A stretch of DNA of 64,000 bases, from NCBI RefSeq assembly GCF_014196625.1, contig NZ_JACIDZ010000003.1, positions 124,001 through 188,000 on the forward strand, read 5' to 3'. The notes under the pieces are model-generated. The model had not been told where the DNA came from. It worked only from the letters and a program-made list of their open reading frames with translations, and ran no database searches. The DNA comes from Martelella radicis (lineage in GTDB: Bacteria; Pseudomonadota; Alphaproteobacteria; Rhizobiales; Rhizobiaceae). This document shows positions 16,549 through 25,537 of the stretch, one piece after another (positions within the stretch are counted from its first letter, which is position 1; the number at the start of each line of letters is the position of its first letter). Position numbers and translations under genes: made by a program.

Positions 16549-17901
16549 TCAGGCCTTGAGGTCGCGGAACAGGAGACCCTTGGACTGATGCGTAAAGAGG
16601 GAGATATCACGCTGGGTATCTTCAGGCACAGCCTCGGTCTCCGCGAGCCAGTCGTCAATCTTCTGGACGGAAACCTCCAGGCTCTGGGCCAGCGCTTCTT
16701 TGTTCTTTTCGAACTCGCCAGGCAAGGCTTCGAGTGCCGTCTTCAATCCGTAGGCCCATCGATCCACTTTCTGGTCGTCCGCATTGGAGAACACCCGGTG
16801 ACCGGCAGTTTGAATCATGAGCAGAGCGCGGTCGGCCAGAAGGCCGGAAATGATGCCGAGGAATGCAACGAAGAAGGGGCTTACCGCTGCGCCCTGACCG
16901 TCTCCTGCCGCGATAACCAGAACGCCGGCCTTGGTCAGGATGAAGACAGCGATGGCTGTAATCGCCCCAAGGAAGGGGCGAAGCAGGAAATAGCGGGCGC
17001 CATAGGCTTCGATCGCTGACGGCCCGTCGTTCAACTGCTTGAGGTAGAGCTGCGAGAGATGGATTGCGCCGCCAAGCCCGCCCATCGCCATCACGAGGAA
17101 CAGCGTGAGCATATCCGGTGGCATGAGAGAAAAATCGGGGACGAACCAAGTGGATTCGATACCCTGAAGAAAGCGCTTGGCATCGAGGAAATCGCCCATC
17201 GTAAATGAAATCGCGTTGTTGTCAGAAGATAAAATATATTTCATTTTATCGGACGATTCTGAAATATTTTTGTTGATGTTGTAGATATCATCACTGATTC
17301 TTTCAACGGCATTATATTTTTCATTGAAAGCTACCTCTAAAGAAGTAATTTTATCGCTAAGATCTTTGTATTCCTCTACGTTTTTAACTGAATTATTATC
17401 GCTGGAATTTCCAAGAATTGAATCTAGACTGTATTTTGTGATAATTCTATGGCACGAATTTTCTTCTGTGACGGAGCTGTATTTTTCACAGTTTATTTCG
17501 GATTGCTCAAATTCGGCAAATTCAGCTGCAATTTGAACGATGTCATGTGCTTTTTTGTCGAACAACAGGGAGGACGAACTTAACTTATTACTGGCTTCTC
17601 CCAGTTCAGTTCGAAGTATGGTCTGTTTCTCCAATGCGCTCTGGAGGCGTTGCTGATCGGATTCGAGCGTCCGCTTTAGCGCGGTCCAGTTCTCGTAGAT
17701 CCGCGAGACTTCCCAGATGGTGAGCGCTCTATTCTCTACCGTTGTCGATCGAATCTGATGCTGAAGTTGGAAGGCTGTCATCGAAATAACAGCAATGAAG
17801 CCCAGGGAAACGAACAAAAATAAAATCCAGAATGAAGTGATCGCCGATCGCGCTATTCGCGTTGACCTCAACATAGGTTTCTCAGATTTGCCTTCTGGCA
17901 T
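16549..17901 (-). CDS. Unknown four-helix coiled-coil membrane protein (accessory)
   Basis: A 450-residue protein I cannot assign to a named family. Seen in sequence: an N-terminal helix (about 21-45), a long hydrophilic, probably periplasmic and coiled-coil region (about 60-250, with two cysteines, C138 and C150), then three hydrophobic helices (about 264-286, 303-332, 340-362). A soluble C-terminal tail of about 85 residues follows and ends in KGLLFRDLKA. The helix 2-4 block (MGGLGGAIHLSQLY, YFLLRPFLGA, GIISGLLADRAL) has a well-formed, conserved look and resembles uncharacterised bacterial membrane proteins. The stretch coding for residues about 100-250 (17150-17600) is strikingly AT-rich, unlike its own 3' end and the neighbours, which suggests transfer or a fast-evolving domain. 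No partner gene is seen beside it. Confidence 0.75.
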   Translation of the reverse strand: MPEGKSEKPMLRSTRIARSAITSFWILFLFVSLGFIAVISMTAFQLQHQIRSTTVENRALTIWEVSRIYENWTALKRTLESDQQRLQSALEKQTILRTELGEASNKLSSSSLLFDKKAHDIVQIAAEFAEFEQSEINCEKYSSVTEENSCHRIITKYSLDSILGNSSDNNSVKNVEEYKDLSDKITSLEVAFNEKYNAVERISDDIYNINKNISESSDKMKYILSSDNNAISFTMGDFLDAKRFLQGIESTWFVPDFSLMPPDMLTLFLVMAMGGLGGAIHLSQLYLKQLNDGPSAIEAYGARYFLLRPFLGAITAIAVFILTKAGVLVIAAGDGQGAAVSPFFVAFLGIISGLLADRALLMIQTAGHRVFSNADDQKVDRWAYGLKTALEALPGEFEKNKEALAQSLEVSVQKIDDWLAETEAVPEDTQRDISLFTHQSKGLLFRDLKA

Positions 17902-18150
17902 CGGCTGAATTCCCCCTGATACTCTCTGATATTTAATTGTAACTATTATATATTATAAAATAAAGTAAAAATTGAAATTTAAAATAATGTAATAAATTAT
18001 ATTTATTATCCCTTTATTTTTATTGATATATTGTCGGTGTTAATCTCTTCCGGCCGATCGATTTTGAATTATCGTATGAAGGGATCGGCGCACATTAGCT
18101 TGTTCGTCGCCCGATCCGGTAACGCCTGTTGTCCCCGTCTCGCGATGGCC
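17902..18150. other. AT-rich gene-free segment upstream of the unknown membrane protein
   Basis: The first half (about 17920-18030) is almost pure A/T and probably carries the minus-strand promoter of the unknown membrane-protein gene, although no single -35/-10 pair stands out. The second half regains normal GC and runs into the truncated methyltransferase copy. No credible gene was found. Confidence 0.6.
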
Positions 18151-18235
18151 GAAGCTGGCAAAATATCAGGTTCCGGTCACACGGGTCCTGGAAGACGGCG
18201 GAGTGAAGAGGACGACGGTCTGGCAATTCCGATAG
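18151..18235 (+). pseudogene. Truncated 3' copy of the METTL20-type methyltransferase gene
   Basis: Reading frame fragment translating to KYQVPVTRVLEDGGVKRTTV followed by WQFR and a TAG stop at 18233-18235. It matches residues of the intact gene's C-terminus (YQVPVTRVLEDGEVKRTTVW) at 59 of 62 bases over 18162-18223. Traces of the preceding 50 bases are recognisable with small indels, but no start or SAM-binding region exists. It is therefore a gene remnant or the displaced original tail, not a functional gene. Confidence 0.85.
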
Positions 18236-18532
18236 GGTTGCCGGAAAGGAAAACATGACTTTTATTGTCATGTTAAGCCATTGAATTTCAAGGAATCAAG
18301 TGGACTTGACCGGAAAGCCGTGCGACTTTCCGCCCACACGGTCGGATAAGGGCCTCAACTTTGTCGATTCCCTGTTTCGTCAAACCGATTAAATCGGTCA
18401 GGCGGATGCAAATCGGCTTGTCGCCGACCCTTGTCATGGTTAAACCACCGTGGAACAACGGCATAATCCGGCGCCTCGGCGGCGGGCTGCCCGCATCATG
18501 CTATGCGCCTTTTGAACACCCGCGAGGTTTTG
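18236..18532. promoter_or_regulatory. Leader/promoter region of the sdh operon
   Basis: Roughly 300 gene-free bases before sdhC. It holds a perfect 8-base-stem hairpin AACATGAC/GTCATGTT (18252-18274) just after the pseudogene, a GGAAAG/CTTTCC inverted repeat near 18313-18332, and a 15-base near-palindrome ACCGATTAAATCGGT (18384-18398) that could be an operator. No convincing -35/-10 pair was identified, so the transcription start is unknown. Confidence 0.45.
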
Positions 18533-18925
18533 ATGGCCACACCGACCAGCAACCGGCCCCTGTCGCCGCATCTTCAAGTCTACAAGTTAATTCCGACCAT
18601 GATCATGTCCGTTGTCCACCGTGGCACCGGCATTGCCTTGTATTTCGGGACCGTGCTTCTGGCCGCATGGCTGGTTTCCGCCGCCATGAGCAAGGAAGCC
18701 TTTGACTGTGTGAGCTGGTTCCTGGGCTCCTGGTTCGGCCTTCTGGTCATGTTCGGCTACACGTGGTCTCTGGTGCATCACCTGCTCGGCGGCCTGCGCC
18801 ATTTCGTCTGGGACTTCGGTCACGGCCTTGGCAAGGAATTCACCACCAAGATGGCGATCGCGCTTCCGGTCTTCTCCGTCGGCATCACCGTGGTGCTGTG
18901 GATCATCGGTCTGATTGCCTGGTAG
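18533..18925 (+). CDS. sdhC: Succinate dehydrogenase cytochrome b556 subunit
   Basis: A 130-residue membrane anchor of complex II with three helices. The family signature RPLSPHLQVYK is near the N-terminus, SVVHRGTGIAL follows, and HHLLGGLRHFVWD contains the haem b ligand histidine. With SdhD it binds haem and ubiquinone. The ATG at 18533 has a GAGG seven bases upstream and matches the family N-terminus; ten in-frame codons upstream are not conserved. First gene of sdhCDA-vapD-sdhB. Confidence 0.95.
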   Translation: MATPTSNRPLSPHLQVYKLIPTMIMSVVHRGTGIALYFGTVLLAAWLVSAAMSKEAFDCVSWFLGSWFGLLVMFGYTWSLVHHLLGGLRHFVWDFGHGLGKEFTTKMAIALPVFSVGITVVLWIIGLIAW

Positions 18926-18937
18926 GAGGATAAGCAC

Positions 18938-19318
18938 ATGGATATGCGTACACCGCTCAAAAAGGTTCGCGGCCTCGGCTCCTCCAAGGAGGGCACCGAA
19001 CATTTCTGGATGCAGCGCATGACGGCTGTCGCCCTCGTGCCGCTCTTCATCTTCTTCATCCTGTTCGTCATCGCCCATCTGGGCGCGTCCTACGAGACCG
19101 TCGTCGGCTCGCTCGCCAACCCGTTCATCTCCGTGCTGATGGGCATGATGGTGATCGCCGGGCTGATCCACATGCGCATCGGCATGCAGGAGGTCATTGA
19201 CGACTATGTTCACAATGAGCTCATGAAGCTCTCTGCCTTGATGGCGAACAATTTTTTCACAGTCCTGGTGGGCGGCTTCTGTCTCTTCGCCCTCCTGAAG
19301 ATCGCATTTGTGGGGTAA
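18938..19318 (+). CDS. sdhD: Succinate dehydrogenase membrane anchor subunit
   Basis: A 126-residue second anchor subunit with three hydrophobic helices (about 30-50, 60-85, 100-122). The starting segment [20 protein letters not shown] and the [14 protein letters not shown] entry to helix 1 are typical of rhizobial SdhD. It begins 12 bases after sdhC with AGGAGGA upstream and ends seven bases before the sdhA start. Confidence 0.95.
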   Translation: MDMRTPLKKVRGLGSSKEGTEHFWMQRMTAVALVPLFIFFILFVIAHLGASYETVVGSLANPFISVLMGMMVIAGLIHMRIGMQEVIDDYVHNELMKLSALMANNFFTVLVGGFCLFALLKIAFVG

Positions 19319-19325
19319 CGAGCAG

Positions 19326-21164
19326 ATGGCAACTTCCTCTCCCGAAAAGAACGGCAAGGCCTACGAGTATGTCGACCACGCCTATGACGTGGTCGTCGTC
19401 GGCGCCGGCGGCGCGGGTCTGCGCGCCACGCTCGGCATGGCCGAACAGGGCTTCAAGACCGCCTGCATCACCAAGGTCTTCCCCACACGCTCGCACACGG
19501 TTGCCGCCCAGGGCGGCATTGCCGCCTCGCTGCAGAACATGACGCCGGATAGTTGGCAATGGCACCTCTATGACACGGTCAAGGGTTCCGACTGGCTCGG
19601 CGACGTCGACGCCATGCAGTATATGGTCATGGAAGCGCCGAAGGCCGTCTATGAGCTTGAGCATTACGGCGTGCCGTTTTCCCGTAACGAAGAGGGCAAG
19701 ATCTACCAGCGCCCCTTCGGCGGCCACATGCAGAATTTCGGCGACGGGCCGCCGGTGCAGCGCACCTGCGCGGCGGCTGACCGGACCGGTCATGCCATCC
19801 TGCACACGCTTTACGGCCAGTCGCTCCGCAACAATGCCGAATTCTTCATCGAGTTCTTCGCGCTCGACCTGATCATGAGCGATGATGGCGTCTGCACCGG
19901 CGTCGTTGCCTGGAACCTTGATGACGGCACGATCCATCGCTTCTCCGCCAAGATGGTGGTGCTGGCGACTGGCGGTTACGGCCGCACCTACTTCTCCGCC
20001 ACCTCGGCACATACCTGCACCGGTGACGGCGCGGGCATGATCGCACGCGCCGGCCTGCCGCTGCAGGACATGGAGTTCGTGCAGTTCCACCCGACCGGCA
20101 TTTACGGCGCAGGCTGCCTGATTACCGAGGGCGCGCGCGGCGAGGGCGGCTATCTCACCAACTCGGAAGGTGAGCGCTTCATGGAGCGCTACGCGCCGTC
20201 CGCCAAGGATCTCGCCTCGCGCGACGTGGTCTCGCGCTGCATGACCATGGAAATCCGCGAAGGCCGCGGCGTTGGCAAGAACAGGGACCATATCTTCCTG
20301 CATCTTGACCATCTTGATCCGGCCATCCTGGCGGAGCGTCTGCCGGGCATTTCCGAAAGCGCCAAGATCTTTGCCGGCGTCGACGTGACCCGCGAGCCGA
20401 TCCCGGTTCTGCCGACGGTTCACTACAACATGGGCGGCATCCCGACCAACTACTGGGGCGAGGTGCTGAACGCCGACAGCGAGAACCCGGAACGCGTGGC
20501 GCCCGGCCTCATGGCCGTCGGCGAGGCCGGCTGCGCCTCGGTGCACGGCGCCAACCGTCTCGGCTCCAACTCGCTGATCGACCTCGTGGTCTTCGGCCGT
20601 GCCGCCGCGATCCGCGCCGGTCAGGTGATCGACCGCGAAAGCCCGATCCCGGCGCTGAACACGGCTGCCTGCGACAAGATCATGGAACGCTTCGACCGCA
20701 TCCGCCATGCCGACGGCTCCAAGCCGACGGCGGTGCTGCGCGACAAGATGCAGCGCGCCATGCAGGAAGATGCCGCCGTGTTCCGCACGCAGGAAACGCT
20801 GGAACAGGGTTGCCAGCGCATTTCGGCAATCTGGGGCGAACTGCCGGACGTCAAGGTCACCGACCGTTCGATGATCTGGAACTCGGACCTTGTCGAAACG
20901 CTGGAACTCCACAACCTCATGGCCTGCGCCATCACCACGGTCTACGGCGCGGAAGCGCGCAAGGAAAGCCGTGGCGCCCATGCCCGCGAGGACTATGCCG
21001 AGGGCCCGTTCGCCGGCCGTGATGACGAGAACTGGCGCAAGCACACGCTATCCTGGGTCAGCGAGGCCGGCGAGGTGAAACTCGACTATCGCCCGGTTCA
21101 TCAGGACCTGATCGCAGACGGCATCGACATCAAGAAGATCGCGCCCAAGGCACGTGTCTACTGA
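19326..21164 (+). CDS. sdhA: Succinate dehydrogenase flavoprotein subunit
   Basis: A 612-residue flavoprotein that oxidises succinate to fumarate at the inner face of the membrane. It has the FAD dinucleotide-binding [13 protein letters not shown], the covalent-FAD histidine in [11 protein letters not shown], the active-site THYNMGG-like segment (here [12 protein letters not shown]), and [11 protein letters not shown] near the FAD. The ATG at 19326 follows a GGGTAACGAG site; the six codons before it are not conserved. Downstream, sdhB is not immediately next: a vapD-family gene intervenes. Confidence 0.97.
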   Translation: MATSSPEKNGKAYEYVDHAYDVVVVGAGGAGLRATLGMAEQGFKTACITKVFPTRSHTVAAQGGIAASLQNMTPDSWQWHLYDTVKGSDWLGDVDAMQYMVMEAPKAVYELEHYGVPFSRNEEGKIYQRPFGGHMQNFGDGPPVQRTCAAADRTGHAILHTLYGQSLRNNAEFFIEFFALDLIMSDDGVCTGVVAWNLDDGTIHRFSAKMVVLATGGYGRTYFSATSAHTCTGDGAGMIARAGLPLQDMEFVQFHPTGIYGAGCLITEGARGEGGYLTNSEGERFMERYAPSAKDLASRDVVSRCMTMEIREGRGVGKNRDHIFLHLDHLDPAILAERLPGISESAKIFAGVDVTREPIPVLPTVHYNMGGIPTNYWGEVLNADSENPERVAPGLMAVGEAGCASVHGANRLGSNSLIDLVVFGRAAAIRAGQVIDRESPIPALNTAACDKIMERFDRIRHADGSKPTAVLRDKMQRAMQEDAAVFRTQETLEQGCQRISAIWGELPDVKVTDRSMIWNSDLVETLELHNLMACAITTVYGAEARKESRGAHAREDYAEGPFAGRDDENWRKHTLSWVSEAGEVKLDYRPVHQDLIADGIDIKKIAPKARVY

Positions 21165-21266
21165 TCGTGTCAGCCTGAAGATATGGTATCATGGCGGTGA
21201 AAGGATATTGCCATGAACGTGATCGGACATAACAGACGAGTGCCGCACTCTTCGAAAGGCAGTTCC

Positions 21267-21587
21267 ATGTACGCGATCGTTTTCGACCTGGATACCAACA
21301 GCCTGAAGGAGGTGTATTCGGGTGCGTCGTGGAACAATGCCTATTACGAGATACGGAGTTTTCTTGCTGAACGTGGCTTCGGCTGGCAGCAGGGAAGCAC
21401 CTATTTCGGCGATGATACCGTCGACGCCGTAAGTTGTGTTCTGACGATACAAGAGTTGACGGACGGATTTGAGTGGTTTGCGGCTTCGGTTCGGGACATT
21501 CGCATGCTTCGTATCGAAGAAAACAATGATCTGATGCCAGCCGTCGAAAGAGCGTCGGCGAAGAAAACAGGAAAAGGCAAAGCCTGA
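21267..21587 (+). CDS. vapD: VapD-family endoribonuclease (Cas2-like fold) inside the sdh operon
   Basis: A 106-residue protein beginning [17 protein letters not shown], which is the conserved start of the virulence-associated protein D family. Other matching blocks are [48 protein letters not shown] and [14 protein letters not shown]. Characterised VapD proteins are small ferredoxin-fold ribonucleases related to Cas2; the Asp in FDLDT is the likely catalytic residue. An alternative in-frame start at 21213, with its own AAGGA, would add 18 non-conserved residues. The stop codon overlaps the sdhB start by one base (TGATG), so translation of sdhB is coupled to it. No VapX/VapB-like antitoxin gene is visible. 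The C-terminal tail is lysine-rich. Confidence 0.85.
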   Translation: MYAIVFDLDTNSLKEVYSGASWNNAYYEIRSFLAERGFGWQQGSTYFGDDTVDAVSCVLTIQELTDGFEWFAASVRDIRMLRIEENNDLMPAVERASAKKTGKGKA

Positions 21588-22366
21588 TGGTTGAATTCAC
21601 GCTTCCCAAGAACTCGAAGATCAAGAAGGGCAAGACCTGGCCGAAGCCGGAGGGCGGCTCCAATCTTCGCGAGTTCAAGATCTATCGCTGGAACCCGGAT
21701 ACCGGCGAGAACCCGTCGATCGATACCTATTTCATCGATCTCGACGACTGCGGGCCGATGGTTCTTGATGCGCTTTTGTACATCAAGAACAATATCGACC
21801 CGACGCTGACGTTGCGCCGCTCCTGTCGCGAGGGCATTTGCGGGTCCTGCGCGATGAACATCGACGGCACCAACACGCTCGCCTGCACCAAGGGCATGGA
21901 CGAGATCAACGGCGCGGTGAAGATCTATCCGCTGCCGCATATGCCGGTGGTCAAGGACCTCGTGCCGGACCTCAACAATTTCTACGCCCAGCATCGGTCG
22001 ATCGAGCCCTGGCTGCAGACGGTCTCCCCGCCGCCGGCGAAGGAATGGAAACAGAGCCATGAAGACCGGGTGAAGCTCGACGGGCTTTACGAGTGCATTC
22101 TCTGCGCCTGCTGCTCGACCTCCTGCCCGTCCTACTGGTGGAACGGCGACCGCTATCTCGGCCCGGCGGTTCTGCTGCAGGCCTATCGCTGGCTGATCGA
22201 CAGCCGCGATGAGGCAACCGGCGAACGTCTCGACAATCTGGAAGATCCCTTCCGGCTTTATCGCTGCCACACCATCATGAACTGCACGCAGGCCTGTCCG
22301 AAGGGCCTGAACCCGGCCAAGGCCATTGCCGGCATCAAGAAGATGCTGGTCGAACGCGCGGTTTGA
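21587..22366 (+). CDS. sdhB: Succinate dehydrogenase iron-sulfur subunit
   Basis: A 259-residue subunit that relays electrons from FAD to ubiquinone. All three clusters are represented: [2Fe-2S] in [13 protein letters not shown] with a later C in LACTKGM, [4Fe-4S] in [17 protein letters not shown], and [3Fe-4S] completed by [17 protein letters not shown]. The start overlaps the vapD stop by one base, so its ribosomes probably arrive from the upstream gene. Length is normal for the family. Confidence 0.97.
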   Translation: MVEFTLPKNSKIKKGKTWPKPEGGSNLREFKIYRWNPDTGENPSIDTYFIDLDDCGPMVLDALLYIKNNIDPTLTLRRSCREGICGSCAMNIDGTNTLACTKGMDEINGAVKIYPLPHMPVVKDLVPDLNNFYAQHRSIEPWLQTVSPPPAKEWKQSHEDRVKLDGLYECILCACCSTSCPSYWWNGDRYLGPAVLLQAYRWLIDSRDEATGERLDNLEDPFRLYRCHTIMNCTQACPKGLNPAKAIAGIKKMLVERAV

Positions 22367-22383
22367 GCGTGGTGAACGCGGCG

Positions 22384-22413
22384 AGAGGCCGGTCTTTTCG
22401 GGCTGGCCTCTTG
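22384..22413 (+). terminator. Hairpin after sdhB (possible terminator)
   Basis: AGAGGCC (22384-22390) pairs perfectly with GGCCTCT (22405-22411) around a 14-base loop. No clear T-run follows, so termination may be partial. Confidence 0.4.
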
Positions 22414-22435
22414 CAGGGTTGCGAAAACGCACGAT

Positions 22436-22453
22436 ATGATTGCTGTCAATCAT
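22436..22453. promoter_or_regulatory. Inverted repeat before the Omp19-like gene
   Basis: ATGATTG-N4-CAATCAT is a perfect 7-base inverted repeat located 34 bases before the lipoprotein start codon, where an operator or 5' UTR hairpin would be expected. The binding protein is unknown. Confidence 0.4.
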
Positions 22454-22486
22454 GAGTGACCGAGGACGAGTGGGAGTTTTTAATAG

Positions 22487-23089
22487 ATGGTTCAAAAGGT
22501 TCTGATCGCGACAGCGATTGCCTCGGTCCTGGCGCTGAGCGCCTGTCAGCGGACCAGCTATAATTATTCCCAGCCGGTGGCGCCCCAGCCGCAGCCTTTG
22601 ACGCCTGCGCCCGCGGGCCAGGTCCAGAGCAGCAATCTGCCGCCGCCGGGTGGCGCGCAGCAGGGCACCTATAATTCCGGCACGTATCAGACCGGTCAGG
22701 CCCAGGTCGATACCGCCACCGCCGGCAACACAGGCCAGTTCCCGGCTGCACCCGGCGCGCCCACAGGAAATGGCGGCATGGGCAATGTCGCAGCGCCTGC
22801 AGGCGCCATGCAGCTTTCCAATGCCGGACTTGTAGGTAGCTGGAAGGCCAATGAGGGCGGCGTCCAGTGCGACATGTTCCTGACGCTGACCAATCTCGGC
22901 GAGGGCTTGCGCGGCGGCACGCGCGGCTGCACCGGCGGTCTTTCAACGATGAAGTCCTGGGGCATCAACGGCGATCAGCTTGTTCTGAATGATGCCAATG
23001 GCTACGCGATCGCCAGGCTCTACAAGACAGCCGAAAATCGCATCGAAGGCACAAGCAGCTCCGGCCAGCAGGTCGTCCTGAGCCGCTAG
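22487..23089 (+). CDS. Omp19/AprI-Inh-domain outer-membrane lipoprotein
   Basis: A 200-residue lipoprotein. The signal peptide ends at the lipobox LSAC, with C20 as lipidation site. A Pro/Gln/Gly-rich linker (about 21-105) follows, then a C-terminal beta-barrel domain of the AprI/Inh protease-inhibitor type (LVGSWKANEGGVQCDMFLTL and GCTGGLSTMKSWGINGDQLV). The two cysteines flanking the inhibitor domain core probably form a disulfide. Brucella Omp19 has this architecture and inhibits proteases. The gene has its own upstream region and a strong terminator. Confidence 0.85.
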   Translation: MVQKVLIATAIASVLALSACQRTSYNYSQPVAPQPQPLTPAPAGQVQSSNLPPPGGAQQGTYNSGTYQTGQAQVDTATAGNTGQFPAAPGAPTGNGGMGNVAAPAGAMQLSNAGLVGSWKANEGGVQCDMFLTLTNLGEGLRGGTRGCTGGLSTMKSWGINGDQLVLNDANGYAIARLYKTAENRIEGTSSSGQQVVLSR

Positions 23090-23104
23090 GTCCGGCAATA
23101 TGAC

Positions 23105-23133
23105 AAGGGCTCGCCAAGGCGGGCCCTTTTTTG
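23105..23133 (+). terminator. Rho-independent terminator after the Omp19-like gene
   Basis: AAGGGCTCGCC and GGCGGGCCCTT form a near-perfect stem with an AA loop (23105-23128), followed by a T-run. Clear intrinsic terminator. Confidence 0.9.
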
Positions 23134-23215
23134 TTGGGCATTTGTCAGATAGAGCCGTATCAGGCTTCTTCGCCGCGCTGCCAGCGGCATGTTCATCTCT
23201 GTTCCGGAATTTTTC

Positions 23216-24370
23216 ATGGCCGCAATGACGACCGTCACCCGACGACTTGAGACAATGACCGAAAAGGGCCAGCTCAAGGCCGATCCCGCGCAGTTGGCCG
23301 TCGCCGGTGAGCTTGACCGTGTTCTGGAAGGGCTCTCGTCCGTCAAACCGGCGGAAAAGGGCGGGCGGCTGATTTCGCGTCTTTTCGGCCTTTCGCGACA
23401 GAAGGGCGGGCCGCTGGTGGAGGGGCTCTACATTTACGGCAGCGTCGGGCGGGGCAAGACCATGCTGATGGACATGTTCTTCGAGGCCGCGCCGATTGCC
23501 GACAAGCGGCGCGCCCATTTTCATGCCTTCATGGCCGATGTGCAGGAGCGCATCAACGCGCACCGGCGCAAGCTGAAGGCGGGCGAGGTGAAGGAGGCCG
23601 ATCCGATCGGTCCGGTCGCCGATCAGATCATCGGCGAAAACCGGCTTCTCTGCTTTGATGAGTTCACCGTCACCGATATTGCCGATGCGATGATCCTGTC
23701 GCGGCTCTTCTCCGCCCTGTTCGAGCGTGGCTGCATTCTCGTCGCCACCTCCAATGTCGCGCCTGATGATCTCTACAAGGACGGTCTCAATCGCGGCCTG
23801 TTCCTGCCTTTCATCAAGATCCTGAAGCAGAATGTCACGGTAACGACACTCGATTCGGATACCGATTACCGCATGGAGAAGTTCGAGGGGCGGCCGGTCT
23901 ATCTGACGCCGCTTGACGACGAGACGCGGCGGAAGATGGACGAAACCTGGAATGTGGCGACGCGCGGGGCCGACACGGGGCCGGACGAGATTGCGTTGCG
24001 CGGGCGCGTGCTGCATGTGCCAAACGCAGGCGGCACCTTTGCCCGCTTCACCTTTGACGACCTGTGCAGGAAACCGCTGGGGGCTGCGGACTATATGGCG
24101 ATCACCGACCGTTTTTCGACCGTCTTCATCGATGACGTGCCGAAGCTCACCGCCGATCAGCGTAATGAAATCAAACGCTTCATCATTCTTGTCGATACGC
24201 TTTACGACCGTGTGATCCGCACGGTGATCTCGGCGGAAGCCATGCCGGAAGAACTTCTGGTTGATCGCAAGGGCCGGGAAGGGTTTGAATTCGAGCGCAC
24301 CGCCTCGCGCCTTTTCGAGATGCGCAGCACGGATTATCTTGCAGCGCACAAGGAAAAATGGGCGAAATAA
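23216..24370 (+). CDS. zapE: AFG1-like ATPase / cell division protein ZapE
   Basis: About 384 residues of an AFG1-family AAA+ ATPase. Walker A is in YGSVGRGKTMLMDMFF, the family-specific HFHAFMADVQERI follows, Walker B is LLCFDEFTVTDIADAMIL, and the sensor ATSNVAPDDLYKDGLNR is present. In E. coli ZapE associates with the Z-ring and destabilises FtsZ bundles; the mitochondrial orthologue assists complex IV turnover. Placement between sdh and mdh is conserved in many rhizobia. The start is uncertain: 23216 was chosen, while 23189 is also in frame and neither has a strong ribosome-binding site. Confidence 0.92.
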   Translation: MAAMTTVTRRLETMTEKGQLKADPAQLAVAGELDRVLEGLSSVKPAEKGGRLISRLFGLSRQKGGPLVEGLYIYGSVGRGKTMLMDMFFEAAPIADKRRAHFHAFMADVQERINAHRRKLKAGEVKEADPIGPVADQIIGENRLLCFDEFTVTDIADAMILSRLFSALFERGCILVATSNVAPDDLYKDGLNRGLFLPFIKILKQNVTVTTLDSDTDYRMEKFEGRPVYLTPLDDETRRKMDETWNVATRGADTGPDEIALRGRVLHVPNAGGTFARFTFDDLCRKPLGAADYMAITDRFSTVFIDDVPKLTADQRNEIKRFIILVDTLYDRVIRTVISAEAMPEELLVDRKGREGFEFERTASRLFEMRSTDYLAAHKEKWAK

Positions 24371-24386
24371 GGGCGACGCCCTCTAT

Positions 24387-24420
24387 TTAATTGACGTAAA
24401 CGTCAATTAAAACATATATA
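24387..24420 (+). promoter_or_regulatory. Candidate mdh promoter with 24-base palindromic operator
   Basis: Positions 24387-24410 form an 11-base perfect inverted repeat with a 2-base centre (TTAATTGACGT-AA-ACGTCAATTAA). It contains TTGACG (24391-24396), a good -35, with a TATATA-like -10 at 24415-24420. The TTGAC-N6-GTCAA core is the geometry expected of CRP/FNR-superfamily or similar dimeric regulators. Downstream, AACCG(A/G)TTGAAAA occurs twice, 28 bases apart. The regulator is not identified. Confidence 0.55.
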
Positions 24421-24507
24421 ACCGATTGAAAATATTGGCTTCATAAAAACCGGTTGAAAAATGCCCCGTTTGCCGATATCCCAACCTCGTCATGGGCACG
24501 GTTTTGA

Positions 24508-25506
<999 letters not shown>

Positions 25507-25537
25507 GCCGCTTTCTTCAAAAAGGACGGATATCCGC

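Noticed and set aside
18031-18258. 75-codon open frame around the truncated methyltransferase copy
   Set aside because: It runs in a different frame from the recognisable methyltransferase remnant and has no ribosome-binding site or similarity.
19257-21044. 595-codon minus-strand frame antisense to sdhA
   Set aside because: sdhA is unambiguous; the antisense frame is a by-product of high GC third positions.
21267-21587. The VapD-family gene as a cas2 of a CRISPR locus
   Set aside because: Fold is related, but the sequence matches VapD blocks, and no cas1 or repeat array is present.
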